From the NCBI GenBank assembly GCA_020847315.1, contig JADLCF010000220.1:1-38997 (forward strand): 38,997 nucleotides of DNA, written 5' to 3'. The stretch is from Bryobacterales bacterium (lineage in GTDB: Bacteria > Acidobacteriota > Terriglobia > Bryobacterales > Bryobacteraceae). Shown here in pieces: positions 12,294 to 21,686 of the stretch; position 1 is the stretch's first letter, and every line of letters begins with the position of its first letter. The notes under the pieces are model-generated. The model made no database searches, was not told where the DNA came from, and saw only the letters and a program-made list of their open reading frames with translations. Position numbers and translations under genes: made by a program.

Positions 12294-15200
12294 ATGCGGA
12301 GGATCATTGAGTTCTCTCTGCGCAACCGCCTGCTGATCCTGATGTTGGCCGTGCTGGCAGCGGGCGCGGGGCTTTACAGCCTGCGGGATTTGCCGATCGA
12401 CGCGGTGCCCGACATTACGCCGAACCAGGTGCTGCTGATCACGCGAGCGCCGGGGCTGGGCCCGCTCGAGGTGGAGCAGTTCATCACGTTTCCGGTGGAA
12501 GCTTCGATGAGCGGCCTGCCGGGGATCAAGGAGATCCGGTCCGTCTCCCGGTTCGGGCTGTCGGTGGTTTATGTCTTCTTCGATGAGGACCTCGATATTT
12601 ACTTCGCCCGACGCCTGGTGATGGAGAGGCTCCCGCAGGCGGCGGAATCCATACCGCCGGGATTCGGAACGCCGGAGATGGGGCCGATTTCCACAGGGCT
12701 CGGCGAGATTTACCAGTTTGAAGTGAAGGGCGAGGGGCGCTCCGCGATGGAACTGCGCTCCATCCTTGATTGGGATATCGCCTTGAAGTTGCGAAGCGTG
12801 CCCGGCGTGGTGGAGGTAAATACTTACGGCGGCGAGGTGAAGACATACGAGGCGCAGCTTGATTCAGACAAACTCGTCGGATATGGATTGTCGCTGCAGG
12901 ACGTCATGCAGGCAATTGAGAAGAACAACTTCTCAACGGGCGGAGCCTATATCGAGCACAACCAGGAGCAGCAGGTCATCCGGGGAGAAGGGCTTGTCAC
13001 AAGCCTGGATGATATCGAGAACATCGTGATTTCGGCGAAGGGAGGAACGCCGGTTTACGTGAAGAATGTCGCGAAGGTGGCATTCGCGCCCATGGTGCGC
13101 CAGGGCGCGGTGACGCGGGACGGCAGAGGGGAGATCGTCACCGGCGTGGTGATGATGCTGATCGGAGGAAACTCCCGCACCGTCGCCGAGCAGGTGCGAG
13201 CAAAGCTCGATGAGATCAAGACCACGCTTCCGCCGGGCGTGACGCTGGACACGTATTACGACCGGACGGATCTGGTGCACAGAACCCTCGGGACGGTGGT
13301 CCGGAACTTGACGGAAGGGGGCGTGCTGGTGGTAGTGGTGCTCTTCCTGATGCTGGGGAACGCGCGGGCAGGGTTGATCGTTGCGTCGGCAATCCCGCTA
13401 TCGATGCTGATCGCCTTCACCAGCATGTCGTACGCGGACATTTCGGGAAACCTGATGAGCCTGGGAGCAATCGACTTTGGGCTGATTGTGGATGGGGCCG
13501 TGATCATCGTTGAGAACGCGGTGCGCCGTTTGAGCGAGAAGGCGCGCGAGGTGAAGAGGACGCTAACGAGCGCCGAAAGCACCGAGGTGGTGTCCACGGC
13601 ATCGGTGGAGGTGCTGCGAGCGGCGCTCTTCGGCGGATTGATTATTGTGGCGGCCTACCTGCCGATCCTGACGCTGGCCGGCGTGGAGGGCAAGATGTTC
13701 CGCCCGATGGCGCTGACAGTGATCTTCGCGCTGCTGGGGGCGCTGGTTCTCTCGATGACTGTGGTTCCGGTATTGGCCTCCTTCTTTCTGCGCAACGTTA
13801 GGGAGGAGCAGGAGACATGGTTGGTGAGGGCTGCCAAGCGCTTCTACCTGCCGGCGCTTCGCAGCGCGCTCAACCACCCCGGCCTGGTGGCGACGGCGGC
13901 GGCGATGGGCCTGGTTCTTGGCGGGTTGGCGGCCATCGGGATGGGGAGGGAGTTTATTCCGCGGCTTGACGAAGGAAGTCTGGCCATTCAGGCGTGGCGG
14001 CTGCCGAGCGTGGCATTGAGCGAATCCGTCGCAAGCACGACGCTGATTGAGAAGACACTGAAGAAGTTCCCGGAAGTGACCACCGTGGTTTCGAGAACGG
14101 GCCAGGCGGAGATCCCCACGGACCCGATGGGGGTGGAGATCAGCGACATCTACGTGATGCTTCGGCCGCATGAGGAGTGGGTCTCCGCGAAGACGCTCGA
14201 GGAACTGATCGGGAAGATGAATGAAGCGCTCGAAGCCTCTGTGCCCGGCAACCTGTTCAGCTATTCGCAACCGATCGAACTGAGGATGCAGGAGTTGATC
14301 GCAGGCGTGCGCAGCGATATAGCGATTCAACTCTATGGCGAGGATCTGGACCTGCTCAAGCAGAAATCCGATGAGATTGTCCGCGCCATTTCCAGGGTTG
14401 AGGGCGCGGCCGATACGAAGGCGGAGCAAGTGGCGGGGCTCCCCTATCTGCGGATCCGGATCGACCGGCCGGCGATCGCCCGCTACGGCGTGAACGCTTC
14501 GCAAGTGCTCGACGCCGTGGAGGCCATGGGCGGCAAGACGGTGGGACAGGTGATGGAAGGGCAGCGGCGCTTCGCGCTGCAGGTGCGCTTCCAGGAGAGC
14601 GACCGGGCAAACATCGAGCGAATCCGGAATATCAAGGTAGCGGATCCGCAGGGGCGGCTGCTGCCGTTGAGCCAGTTGGCGGAGATCTGGGTGGAGCAGG
14701 GCCCGGCGCAGATCAGCCGTGAGAACATCCACCGGATGATCTCCGTGGAAACGAATGTGCGTGGGCGGGATATTGCCGGCTTCGTGGCCGATGCGGAAAG
14801 GGCGATCGCGCGGGACGTCAAGCTCCCGCCGGGCTACTGGATAGTATGGGGAGGGCAGTTCCGGAACCTGGAGGAAGCTTCCGCGCGGCTTGAGGTTGCG
14901 GTTCCACTCGCCTTCTTCGTGATCTTCCTGCTTCTCTACATGACGTTCAGTTCGGCGCGACCGGCGCTGCTGATCTTTCTCAACGTGCCGGTGGCCGCGA
15001 CCGGGGGAATTCTGGCATTGGCGCTGCGGGGAATGCCGTTCAGCATCTCGGCGGCGGTGGGCTTCATTGCACTGTTCGGTGTGGCGGTGCTCAATGGGCT
15101 GGTGCTCGTAACCTACATGCGCCAGCTACGGGAGGAGGGAATGGGTGCGGAGGAAGCCGCGTTTCACGCTGGTGAGGTGAGATTGCGGCCCGTGCTGATG

Positions 15201-15386
15201 ACGGCAATGGTCGCGAGCTTTGGCTTTCTGCCGATGGCGCTGTCGACGGGCGCGGGGGCGGAAGTGCAGAAGCCGCTGGCCACCGTGGTGATCGGGGGGC
15301 TGGTGACCTCGACGCTTCTGACGCTGCTGGTGCTGCCGGCGATTTACCGGTGGTTCGACCGGGGAGAAGAGAGGATAGCGGGGTGA
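12294..15386 (+). CDS. czcA: Heavy-metal RND efflux pump, CzcA type
   Basis: The 1030-residue inner-membrane proton/metal antiporter has the full RND layout: one N-terminal helix, a large periplasmic loop, six helices, a second periplasmic loop and five final helices. The proton-relay motif in helix 4 reads DFGLIVDGAVIIVEN (residues 394-408). D394, D400 and E407 have the same spacing as the D402/D408/E415 triad of CzcA. This DFG-x-x-x-DGA form is that of the divalent-cation group (Co/Zn/Cd/Ni) rather than the Cu/Ag group, which has a different motif. Specificity is therefore inferred as divalent metals. The start codon follows the czcB stop by three bases. Length and sequence are intact. Confidence 0.93.
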   Translation: MRRIIEFSLRNRLLILMLAVLAAGAGLYSLRDLPIDAVPDITPNQVLLITRAPGLGPLEVEQFITFPVEASMSGLPGIKEIRSVSRFGLSVVYVFFDEDLDIYFARRLVMERLPQAAESIPPGFGTPEMGPISTGLGEIYQFEVKGEGRSAMELRSILDWDIALKLRSVPGVVEVNTYGGEVKTYEAQLDSDKLVGYGLSLQDVMQAIEKNNFSTGGAYIEHNQEQQVIRGEGLVTSLDDIENIVISAKGGTPVYVKNVAKVAFAPMVRQGAVTRDGRGEIVTGVVMMLIGGNSRTVAEQVRAKLDEIKTTLPPGVTLDTYYDRTDLVHRTLGTVVRNLTEGGVLVVVVLFLMLGNARAGLIVASAIPLSMLIAFTSMSYADISGNLMSLGAIDFGLIVDGAVIIVENAVRRLSEKAREVKRTLTSAESTEVVSTASVEVLRAALFGGLIIVAAYLPILTLAGVEGKMFRPMALTVIFALLGALVLSMTVVPVLASFFLRNVREEQETWLVRAAKRFYLPALRSALNHPGLVATAAAMGLVLGGLAAIGMGREFIPRLDEGSLAIQAWRLPSVALSESVASTTLIEKTLKKFPEVTTVVSRTGQAEIPTDPMGVEISDIYVMLRPHEEWVSAKTLEELIGKMNEALEASVPGNLFSYSQPIELRMQELIAGVRSDIAIQLYGEDLDLLKQKSDEIVRAISRVEGAADTKAEQVAGLPYLRIRIDRPAIARYGVNASQVLDAVEAMGGKTVGQVMEGQRRFALQVRFQESDRANIERIRNIKVADPQGRLLPLSQLAEIWVEQGPAQISRENIHRMISVETNVRGRDIAGFVADAERAIARDVKLPPGYWIVWGGQFRNLEEASARLEVAVPLAFFVIFLLLYMTFSSARPALLIFLNVPVAATGGILALALRGMPFSISAAVGFIALFGVAVLNGLVLVTYMRQLREEGMGAEEAAFHAGEVRLRPVLMTAMVASFGFLPMALSTGAGAEVQKPLATVVIGGLVTSTLLTLLVLPAIYRWFDRGEERIAG

Positions 15387-15506
15387 ACCTCCGGATGGTG
15401 CCCACCGGCCGGCAGTCTCCACGGCAGGGAAACTCGCGCGGAGGCATCATCCACCCACGGCCTCGCTTGGAGGCGGCTTTGCAAGCGCTGGACGGATGCA
15501 CAGCGC

Positions 15507-16532
15507 TCAGGCCTGCAGAATCTCCCGCACGAACTGCGCCGTTTGCCCGATTTGATCGTTGTAGCGCTGGTACATCCCGATGATCATCGCGTCGCCGGGC
15601 TTGATGCCGTCGAGGGCCGCGGCCATGCGCTCTTTCACCTGTTTCGGAGAGTTCACGGTTCTTCCCGCGGCCAGCACCTTGTAAACCAGGCACGGCTTCT
15701 TCGTTTGCCGCACGGTGGCCAGCATCTTCGGAACATCCGACGGCAGGTAGATTTCGCCGAGCGGGAGTTCTCCGAGCATTTTCTCGAAGACCGCCCGGGG
15801 GCGAATCAGGTAGTAGAGGGAGGCCATGTAATAATCCACGTCCCAACCCTTTTCTTCGGCGTACTCAATTTCCGCCGGATTATGACAGGAAAGACCGACC
15901 ATCGCGCCCGTATCGCGGATGCGCTTCAGGTAGTCCTTCGACTTATCGAACTGTCCCGCATCCCACAGCCGGTTGGTGGCTCCGCCATGTTGCGCGATGC
16001 CCATGGGGCTGAGCTTTGCGGCGCGTGCCGCCATCTCCGGATGCTCGTTGAAATCCGGCCGCGAGAGCACGAGCAATTGCATCTTGCCGCCCTGCTCCTT
16101 GTATCTTGTCCAGTCGGTCTCCAGGCGCTCGCTCCAACTGGCCTGCCAGGTGTTCAAGCCAGCCCGCTCCAATTGCTTCAGGAACGCCAGCACGCGCTCC
16201 GTGGTGTGGTATTCCCCCATCGTGGCGGAGAAGACGTAGTTGAAATGCGAATAGCCGTAGATGGGATTCGCGCCGGCGATCAGCCGCGTGATGCTGTGCT
16301 TCCCGAAGCGGGCCAAGGGAAGCTGTGGACCCGCTTTGGCTTCCGGCATCAATCCGGGAGGGGGCGCTTGTTGAGCAGCGGCATGGTTGGCCGCGGCGAG
16401 GAAACCTGCAACGGTGCCGCCGCCCTTCAAGAGGTCTCTCCGGGCGAGCACGGTGTCGTCCGCGTGCTCGAGCTCCACCATTCCGTTGGTTCCGGGGGTG
16501 TACGGGAAGGCCGCGCTGTCATCGTGTTCCAT
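15507..16532 (-). CDS. Tat-exported aldo/keto-reductase-like TIM-barrel protein
   Basis: This 341-residue protein begins with a twin-arginine signal, ARRDLLKGGGTVAGFLAAAN (R31, R32), preceded by a 30-residue acidic leader. The remainder looks like a divergent aldo/keto reductase/TIM barrel: GKHSITRLIAGANPIYGYSH, then RAGLNTWQASWSERLE, and late motifs VGLSCHNPAEIEYAEEKG and CLVYKVLAAGRTV. The classical catalytic D-Y-K-H set is not evident in the usual places, so it may be an AKR-fold protein with another activity. Such Tat-exported members are frequent in Acidobacteriota and Planctomycetota. It converges with czcA (120-base gap) and diverges from the GT39-like gene. Substrate unknown. Confidence 0.65.
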   Translation of the reverse strand: MEHDDSAAFPYTPGTNGMVELEHADDTVLARRDLLKGGGTVAGFLAAANHAAAQQAPPPGLMPEAKAGPQLPLARFGKHSITRLIAGANPIYGYSHFNYVFSATMGEYHTTERVLAFLKQLERAGLNTWQASWSERLETDWTRYKEQGGKMQLLVLSRPDFNEHPEMAARAAKLSPMGIAQHGGATNRLWDAGQFDKSKDYLKRIRDTGAMVGLSCHNPAEIEYAEEKGWDVDYYMASLYYLIRPRAVFEKMLGELPLGEIYLPSDVPKMLATVRQTKKPCLVYKVLAAGRTVNSPKQVKERMAAALDGIKPGDAMIIGMYQRYNDQIGQTAQFVREILQA

Positions 16533-16695
16533 GACCGGGAGTATATCGAATCGGCTGCCGGAAAACGCGCGCTGGATGCATCGCGGATTCTTCTTGCCGT
16601 TCCCGGATGAACGAGATGCGGCGGGATGGGAGCGGGAGCGTGTATACTCGCGAAGTGCCCGGTGGAGCGGGGCGTGACGGTGAGTGAAGGCGACG

Positions 16696-18168
16696 ATGAG
16701 TTTGCCGCGATTATTCCTGTGTCTGTGCCTGTATTTGGGGCTGGCGATCGCGTTACAGTGGGCCGGCGGCGCGTTTGAGCGGCCGTGGACTACCGAGCCG
16801 GATGAGGCTTCGCATTTTCTGAATGGGTTGATGGCGCACGACTACCTCGTCTCTGGAATGGGCGAGCACCCGCTTCGCTACGCGGAGCGCTACTATGCGC
16901 ACTATCCGCGGATCGCGCTGGGACACTTTCCGCCTTTGTTCGCGGCGTTCGAAGGAGCATGGTTTCTCGCGGCGCCGGTTTCCTACGCTTCGGCGCTGGT
17001 GCTTCTGGCCTTGCTCGCGAGCGGTGTCGCCACGGCGATTGCCTGGGTGTGCGCGCGCCGGCTGCCGTTCCCCATCGCCTTCGGGAGCGGCGTGGCGTGG
17101 CTCCTGCTGCCGGTTGTGCGCCGGGACACGGAAACCTTCATGGCGGAGATGCTGCTCACGCTGATGACCGTGTTCGCCGTGATTGCCTTTTCCCGGCGCA
17201 GTTTGCAATTCGGCTTCTGGAGCGGGTTGGCGTTGCTGACGAAGGGAAGCGCGCTCGCGTTGGCGCTGCTGCCGCCGGGCGCGATTCTTCTCTCGCGGCG
17301 ATGGGGGGCGATGCGCGAACGGTGGCTATGGCTATCGGCGGCGATGGTGGTGGCGATGGCGGGCCCGTGGTATGCCCTGGCTCCGGATGCGCTGCACCAG
17401 AAGGTGAGAGTCTACGGCGGTTATGCGCCGAGACCGTTGCAGCGCCTGCTGACGCTGCCGGAATGGTTCTGGTGGTCGATGGGGCCGGTGGTGTGCGCGC
17501 TGGCGATTTTCGGCCTGGTGGCGTACTGGCGGAGGTTCCGGGAAGACGCGCTCTGGCTGGCATTTGCCGCGATGATTCCCGCGAGTCTCCTGCCGCGGAT
17601 CGCCGTGGCGGTGTGGGAGACCCGCCATCTGGTGATGATGACGCCGGGGCTTGTTTGTTTCGCGGCGCTCGGTTTTCACGAACTGGCGCAGCGCGCACCC
17701 GTGGGGCGGGTGCGGCGCGGGGCGGTGCTCGGGATGGCAGTGGCGGTGGCCGTGTCACTCGCGTTCCTGCAACCGCCGCGAAAGACGCTCTCCGTCGCGG
17801 TGGAGATTGCGGAGGCGATTCCCGCGGGCGGGACCGTGCTGGTTTCCGGGACGACTCCGTTCGAAGGAGCGGTGATCTCGGAACTGGCGATCCGCGATAC
17901 GCGGCGGCCCGGGCGGGTGGTGCTGCGCGGGAGCAAGTCCCTTGCGAGTTGGAACCCGCGCAGCCAATCGTTCATACCTCTCTTCAAAGGCGCGGCGGAG
18001 GCGGGCGAGATCCTCCGAAAACAGGGCGTGGAAGCCGTGGCGGTGGATGTTCGATCAGTCGATTTGCACAACCGGCAGCTTGACGAATATCTGCGCGGAG
18101 TGGCGTGGGAATGGCGGCGGGCGGGGATATTCGGAGGACGCACGGCGCTCTATCTGCGCATTCGCTGA
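16696..18168 (+). CDS. GT39/PMT-like (GT-C) membrane glycosyltransferase
   Basis: About 490 residues with roughly ten membrane helices and a soluble C-terminal tail of about 130 residues. The first extracytoplasmic loop has an acidic pair in TTEPDEASHFLNGL (D40, E41 counted from a GTG at 16684). This is the hallmark D/E position of GT-C enzymes of the PMT/ArnT type, which transfer sugars from lipid-phosphate donors. A second loop motif, GHFPPLFAAFEGAWF, and helix-end motifs such as LLTKGSALALALLP fit the same family. ATG 16696 is preferred because AAGG lies five bases ahead; the in-frame GTG at 16684 lacks a site. The gene stands alone, divergent from the AKR-like gene and convergent with the oxidoreductase. 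Donor and acceptor are unknown. Confidence 0.7.
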   Translation: MSLPRLFLCLCLYLGLAIALQWAGGAFERPWTTEPDEASHFLNGLMAHDYLVSGMGEHPLRYAERYYAHYPRIALGHFPPLFAAFEGAWFLAAPVSYASALVLLALLASGVATAIAWVCARRLPFPIAFGSGVAWLLLPVVRRDTETFMAEMLLTLMTVFAVIAFSRRSLQFGFWSGLALLTKGSALALALLPPGAILLSRRWGAMRERWLWLSAAMVVAMAGPWYALAPDALHQKVRVYGGYAPRPLQRLLTLPEWFWWSMGPVVCALAIFGLVAYWRRFREDALWLAFAAMIPASLLPRIAVAVWETRHLVMMTPGLVCFAALGFHELAQRAPVGRVRRGAVLGMAVAVAVSLAFLQPPRKTLSVAVEIAEAIPAGGTVLVSGTTPFEGAVISELAIRDTRRPGRVVLRGSKSLASWNPRSQSFIPLFKGAAEAGEILRKQGVEAVAVDVRSVDLHNRQLDEYLRGVAWEWRRAGIFGGRTALYLRIR

Positions 18169-18209
18169 ATCGATGGCGCGGGTATGACTCGGGCCACCGC
18201 CTGGCGGGT

Positions 18210-19988
18210 TCAGATTGGTTCGCGATAGCCGTAAAATTCGTGATCTTCGTTGTAGCCGCCGCAGCCGCTACCGAGACGACGGAAATCCTCGACGAACTCA
18301 ATCGATTCGATCCACTTCACCATTTTGAAACCGAGTTCGTTCTCCACCCGCAGGCGGAGAGGGGCGCCGTGGAGCACGCTGAGAGGGCTGCCGTTCATCT
18401 CATAGGCGAGGATGGTGAGGCTGTGCCGCATGTTTTCGAGCCGGTGGACGTCGTAATAGCGGCCGCCTTCGGAGCCATCCGAGAAGGAATAGAAGACAAC
18501 GAACCGGGCCTGGGGCAGGGGCTTCACGATGTCGAGAATATGGCGCATCGGGATGCCGCCCCATTTCGCGATGCCGGACCAACCCTGGATGCAGAAGTGC
18601 TCCGTGATCTGCTCCTGCTTGGGAAGCGCCTTTAGTTCCGCGTAGGTAAAGGCGCGCGGGGATTCAACGAGGCCGCGGACGGGGAGGACGTAACCGGCGA
18701 ATCCGTCATTCGACAGGGTGTCGTAGATCGCGGATTTCGGCATGACGCCATTCGGCCAGAAGAAGCTCGCGATGTCTTCCTCAGAGAACTGATTGGTAGG
18801 ATTCCAAAGTTCCCCGAGACCCTTGAGCCAGCCGCCGATCTCCTCTCCCGAGCGCTGGATGGAGCGTGCGTGCTTGAGCGTAAACGGGGAGGCGAGCATC
18901 CAGGCAACGGCCAGCAGGAGCATCGCGGCACAGAACACGAGGAAGCCCGCGGGGCCGGTGGTGTTCGCGCCCCAGAACATGTGGTTCAGGTTCCCGAAGA
19001 GGCCGGTAATAAAAACCATCGTGATGTGGGTAGCGATGAAGAACAGAAACCAGCACAGGACGAGGAAATGAAGGGTACGGCCCACCTGCCGATGGAAGAG
19101 CCTTCCCGCGAGGCCCAGCTTGTTCGAAATAGCGGGCGATTGGAGAAGCCCGGAGACCAATGCCAGAGCGGGCGCGAGGAACACGGTGACGAAGTAGGCG
19201 AGTTGCTGGAGACCGTTGAAATGCGTCCATCCGTGATTGGCGGGAAAGTTCAGAGATGCATACTGGATAGCTGCGGAGAGGGCTTGCGGGAAGACGTCCC
19301 AGGAGAGGGGAACCAGCCGCTTCCACTGGCCTGTGCGGAAGAGCAGCACGTAGAAGACGAGCCCGTTCGCGAGCCAGAGCAGATCAAAAACGAAGTGCCA
19401 TTTACGGGCCAGGCCGATAGTGTGGCGGATGCCGGGGATGCCCAGCCAGCCGGGGAGGGAGACGGAATCGTCCTTGGAGGTCCAGATGCGGTTCCTCGGA
19501 ACTTCGCGCTGGAAGCGGAACCATTCCGTACCGGGAACGCAACTTCGATTCCAGTAGATGCGGGGGTGATCCGCGAGGATCTGAATGCCGGAACGGATGA
19601 TGAAGAAGATCAGGAAGAGGTTGAAGAAATGGAGCAACCGCAGCCAGAGGGGGAAGCCGGAATCGACGCCCGTATCGACATCGCCGGGATATGCCTGGAG
19701 GAACGCCTGCACCGATGGAAGCGCGCGGAGTTCCTGGGCGGCGGCGATGGCGATGAGCAATAGGACGGCGGCGATGGGGATTGCCCAGAGGATGTTGACC
19801 CAAGTGGAGAAGATGCGGACACGGGGGATGATGCCGGTTCGGGGCGGAAGCCAGCGCGTGGAATCCACGAAATCCACTCCGGTGGTCAACTCCTCGCGGA
19901 CCGGGCGGGAGCGCATCCGCGATTGCGCTTCGGTATCGTCGGGCTGGTCAACGGGCGACGGGTAGAGTTGGTTGGGATCCACACGCAT
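18210..19988 (-). CDS. Cytochrome b561-like membrane domain fused to a molybdopterin oxidoreductase domain
   Basis: The 592-residue protein joins two modules. Residues about 55-400 contain several membrane helices with histidines in helix contexts (LLHFFNLFLIFFIIRSGIQI and HRQVGRTLHFLVLCWFLFFI), as in b-type haem proteins of the b561/NiFe-hydrogenase type. Residues about 410-590 are a sulfite-oxidase/YedY-type Moco domain with HFCIQGWSGIAKWGGIPMRH (C466 would be the molybdenum ligand) and a C-terminal HGAPLRLRVENELGFKMVKW. Electrons could pass directly between quinone, haem and Moco, doing in one chain what the MsrP/MsrQ pair does with two. The fusion orientation is membrane part first. No Tat signal is seen. 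The start lacks a clear ribosome binding site; M25 is an alternative. Substrate unknown. Confidence 0.75.
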   Translation of the reverse strand: MRVDPNQLYPSPVDQPDDTEAQSRMRSRPVREELTTGVDFVDSTRWLPPRTGIIPRVRIFSTWVNILWAIPIAAVLLLIAIAAAQELRALPSVQAFLQAYPGDVDTGVDSGFPLWLRLLHFFNLFLIFFIIRSGIQILADHPRIYWNRSCVPGTEWFRFQREVPRNRIWTSKDDSVSLPGWLGIPGIRHTIGLARKWHFVFDLLWLANGLVFYVLLFRTGQWKRLVPLSWDVFPQALSAAIQYASLNFPANHGWTHFNGLQQLAYFVTVFLAPALALVSGLLQSPAISNKLGLAGRLFHRQVGRTLHFLVLCWFLFFIATHITMVFITGLFGNLNHMFWGANTTGPAGFLVFCAAMLLLAVAWMLASPFTLKHARSIQRSGEEIGGWLKGLGELWNPTNQFSEEDIASFFWPNGVMPKSAIYDTLSNDGFAGYVLPVRGLVESPRAFTYAELKALPKQEQITEHFCIQGWSGIAKWGGIPMRHILDIVKPLPQARFVVFYSFSDGSEGGRYYDVHRLENMRHSLTILAYEMNGSPLSVLHGAPLRLRVENELGFKMVKWIESIEFVEDFRRLGSGCGGYNEDHEFYGYREPI

Positions 19989-20105
19989 TCGATTTCTGTG
20001 AGCGGCTGCGCCCGGCTGGGGCGCATGCCGTTAACTCTCGGAGGAGCGCGGTGGCAGGAGTGTTTCCGGGGCGGCGGGAGGCAGCGGCCGTTTGGCGGGG
20101 AGAAG

Positions 20106-20130
20106 GGGGCCGCGAGGAGATCGCGGCCCC
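20106..20130 (-). terminator. Strong hairpin after the methylmalonyl-CoA operon
   Basis: GGGGCCGCGA, five loop bases and TCGCGGCCCC form a perfect 10-bp stem 26 bases beyond the stop of the CoA-transferase gene. No U-run follows on either strand, so it may act as an mRNA 3' end stabiliser or a weak terminator. It separates this operon from the oxidoreductase gene. Confidence 0.55.
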
Positions 20131-20156
20131 GGTGGCGGTAACTCTGGATACGGGCA

Positions 20157-21659
20157 TCAGGCGAGGAACTTCTTCCACTCCACCTTGCGCATATCTCCCG
20201 TCTTGAGGAACTGCACGTGGAAGGCGTAGGCGGCGGCCATCGTCGAGGGCGTGTGCCCGCCTTTGATGAGCTGGAGATATTGTTTCAGCTCTTCGCGATA
20301 CTCCGGATGCGCACAGTTGTTCACGATGAGATCGGCGCGTTCGGCGGGGGTGCGGCCGCGAAGATCGGCCACGCCCCACTCCGTGGCGACGACCTGGACG
20401 GAGTGCTCACTGTGATCGGCGTGGCTCACCTGCGGGACGATGGTGCTGATCTTGCCGCCCTTCGCGGTGGAGGGGCAGGTGAAGATGGAGATGTAGGCAG
20501 CACGCGTGAAGTCCCCCGACCCGCCAATGCCGTTCATCATCTTCGACCCCATCACGTGGGTGCTATTCACGTTACCGAAGATGTCGACCTCGATGGCGGA
20601 GTTCATGGAGATGGTGCCGAGGCGGCGGATGGCTTCCGGGTTATTCGAGATCTCCTGCGGACGAAGAACGATGCGCTCCTTGTACCAATCGAGATTCTCG
20701 TAGATTTCCTTGAGCAACGACGAACTTACTGAGAGGGAGCAGGTGCTGGCGAACTTCACGTTTCCTGCGCGCATCAATTCGATGACGCTATCCTGCAACA
20801 CTTCCGTATACATTTCGAAGGGCGGGATTTCCGGGTGGGTTCCGACGGCGCCGAGGATGCCGTTCGCCGTTTCGCCGACGCCGGATTGGATTGGCAGGAA
20901 GCCGGGAGGGATGCGGCCCACCTTGATTTCGTCGGCAAGAAACTCCGCCACATTCTGGCCGATCTTACGGTGAAGTTCGCCAGCGGGAGCGAGCGGACGC
21001 GCGTCGTCCTCGATGTTCGTTTCGACGATGCCCACGATCTTCCTGGGGTCCACCTGAATGACGGGCGAGCCGATGCGGTCCGAAGCCTTGTAAATGGGCA
21101 ATTCGCGCCGGTGCGGCGGGCTCTTCGGTTCGAAAATGTCGTGCATGCCGCGGAGTGCGACGGGATGGAAGCGATTGAGTTCAATCAGAATCTTGTCCGC
21201 CTTGGCGCAGAAGGTGGGCGCCGCGCCCACGGCCGAGGTGAGCACGATTTGGCCATCGGCCGTGACATCGGCGGCTTCAATGATGGCGAAATCGATATTG
21301 CCCAGGAATCCGTAGCGCACAAACTGCGGGAGCAGGGAGAGGTGCATATCGACGAAGCGGCAGGTGCCGTCGTTGATGCGCCGGCGTAGTTCGTCGTTCG
21401 TCTGATAGGGGGTGCGGAAGCTGATGGCGTCGGCCTTGGCGAGAGCGCCGTCGAGCCAGGCGCCGGTGGATGCGCCCGTGAGCAGACCCACCTGAAACGG
21501 GCGGTCATGAAGATGGTCAATCACCGCGCGCTCGGCGAGCGCCATCGGTATCGCTTTCGGAGAGCCGGAGGGAGTGAAGCCACTGCATCCCAGGTTGTCT
21601 CCATTCTTGATGAGAGCGGCCGCTTCGTTTGCGGTCATGCGTGCGTATTGGTCACCCAT
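20157..21659 (-). CDS. Acetate/propionate:succinate CoA-transferase (AarC/ScpC/Ach1 family)
   Basis: This 500-residue class I CoA-transferase moves CoA between carboxylic acids through a glutamyl-CoA intermediate. It starts with the family's NLGCSGFTPSGSPKAIPMAL segment, and the active site is visible as GVGETANGILGAVG followed by MYTEVLQDS (E286 is the likely catalytic glutamate). The later GSGDFTRAAYISIFTCPSTA and ATEWGVADLRGRTPAERADL are also typical. Length matches succinyl-CoA:acetate CoA-transferase AarC (about 505). Because it is the last gene of a methylmalonyl-CoA mutase operon, the most likely pair is propionyl-CoA and succinate, as in the E. coli Sbm-YgfH system. Acetyl-CoA with succinate, or plain hydrolysis, cannot be excluded. 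Only 27 bases separate it from meaB, so it is co-transcribed. Confidence 0.85.
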   Translation of the reverse strand: MGDQYARMTANEAAALIKNGDNLGCSGFTPSGSPKAIPMALAERAVIDHLHDRPFQVGLLTGASTGAWLDGALAKADAISFRTPYQTNDELRRRINDGTCRFVDMHLSLLPQFVRYGFLGNIDFAIIEAADVTADGQIVLTSAVGAAPTFCAKADKILIELNRFHPVALRGMHDIFEPKSPPHRRELPIYKASDRIGSPVIQVDPRKIVGIVETNIEDDARPLAPAGELHRKIGQNVAEFLADEIKVGRIPPGFLPIQSGVGETANGILGAVGTHPEIPPFEMYTEVLQDSVIELMRAGNVKFASTCSLSVSSSLLKEIYENLDWYKERIVLRPQEISNNPEAIRRLGTISMNSAIEVDIFGNVNSTHVMGSKMMNGIGGSGDFTRAAYISIFTCPSTAKGGKISTIVPQVSHADHSEHSVQVVATEWGVADLRGRTPAERADLIVNNCAHPEYREELKQYLQLIKGGHTPSTMAAAYAFHVQFLKTGDMRKVEWKKFLA

Positions 21660-21686
21660 TGCGTCCTCGATATTGGAATAAAAAGA

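Noticed and set aside
13563-14732. A 389-residue minus-strand frame opposite czcA
   Set aside because: His/Arg-rich antisense shadow of a full-length RND pump.
16540-16545. TATACT on the minus strand just before the AKR-like ATG (leaderless start)
   Set aside because: No supporting -35 and only chance-level evidence.
15543-16610. A 355-residue plus-strand frame opposite the AKR-like gene
   Set aside because: The minus-strand product has a Tat signal and TIM-barrel features; the plus frame has none.
16643-16648. TATACT as a -10 box for the GT39-like gene
   Set aside because: No -35 match at 16-18 bases upstream; a single hexamer is not enough.
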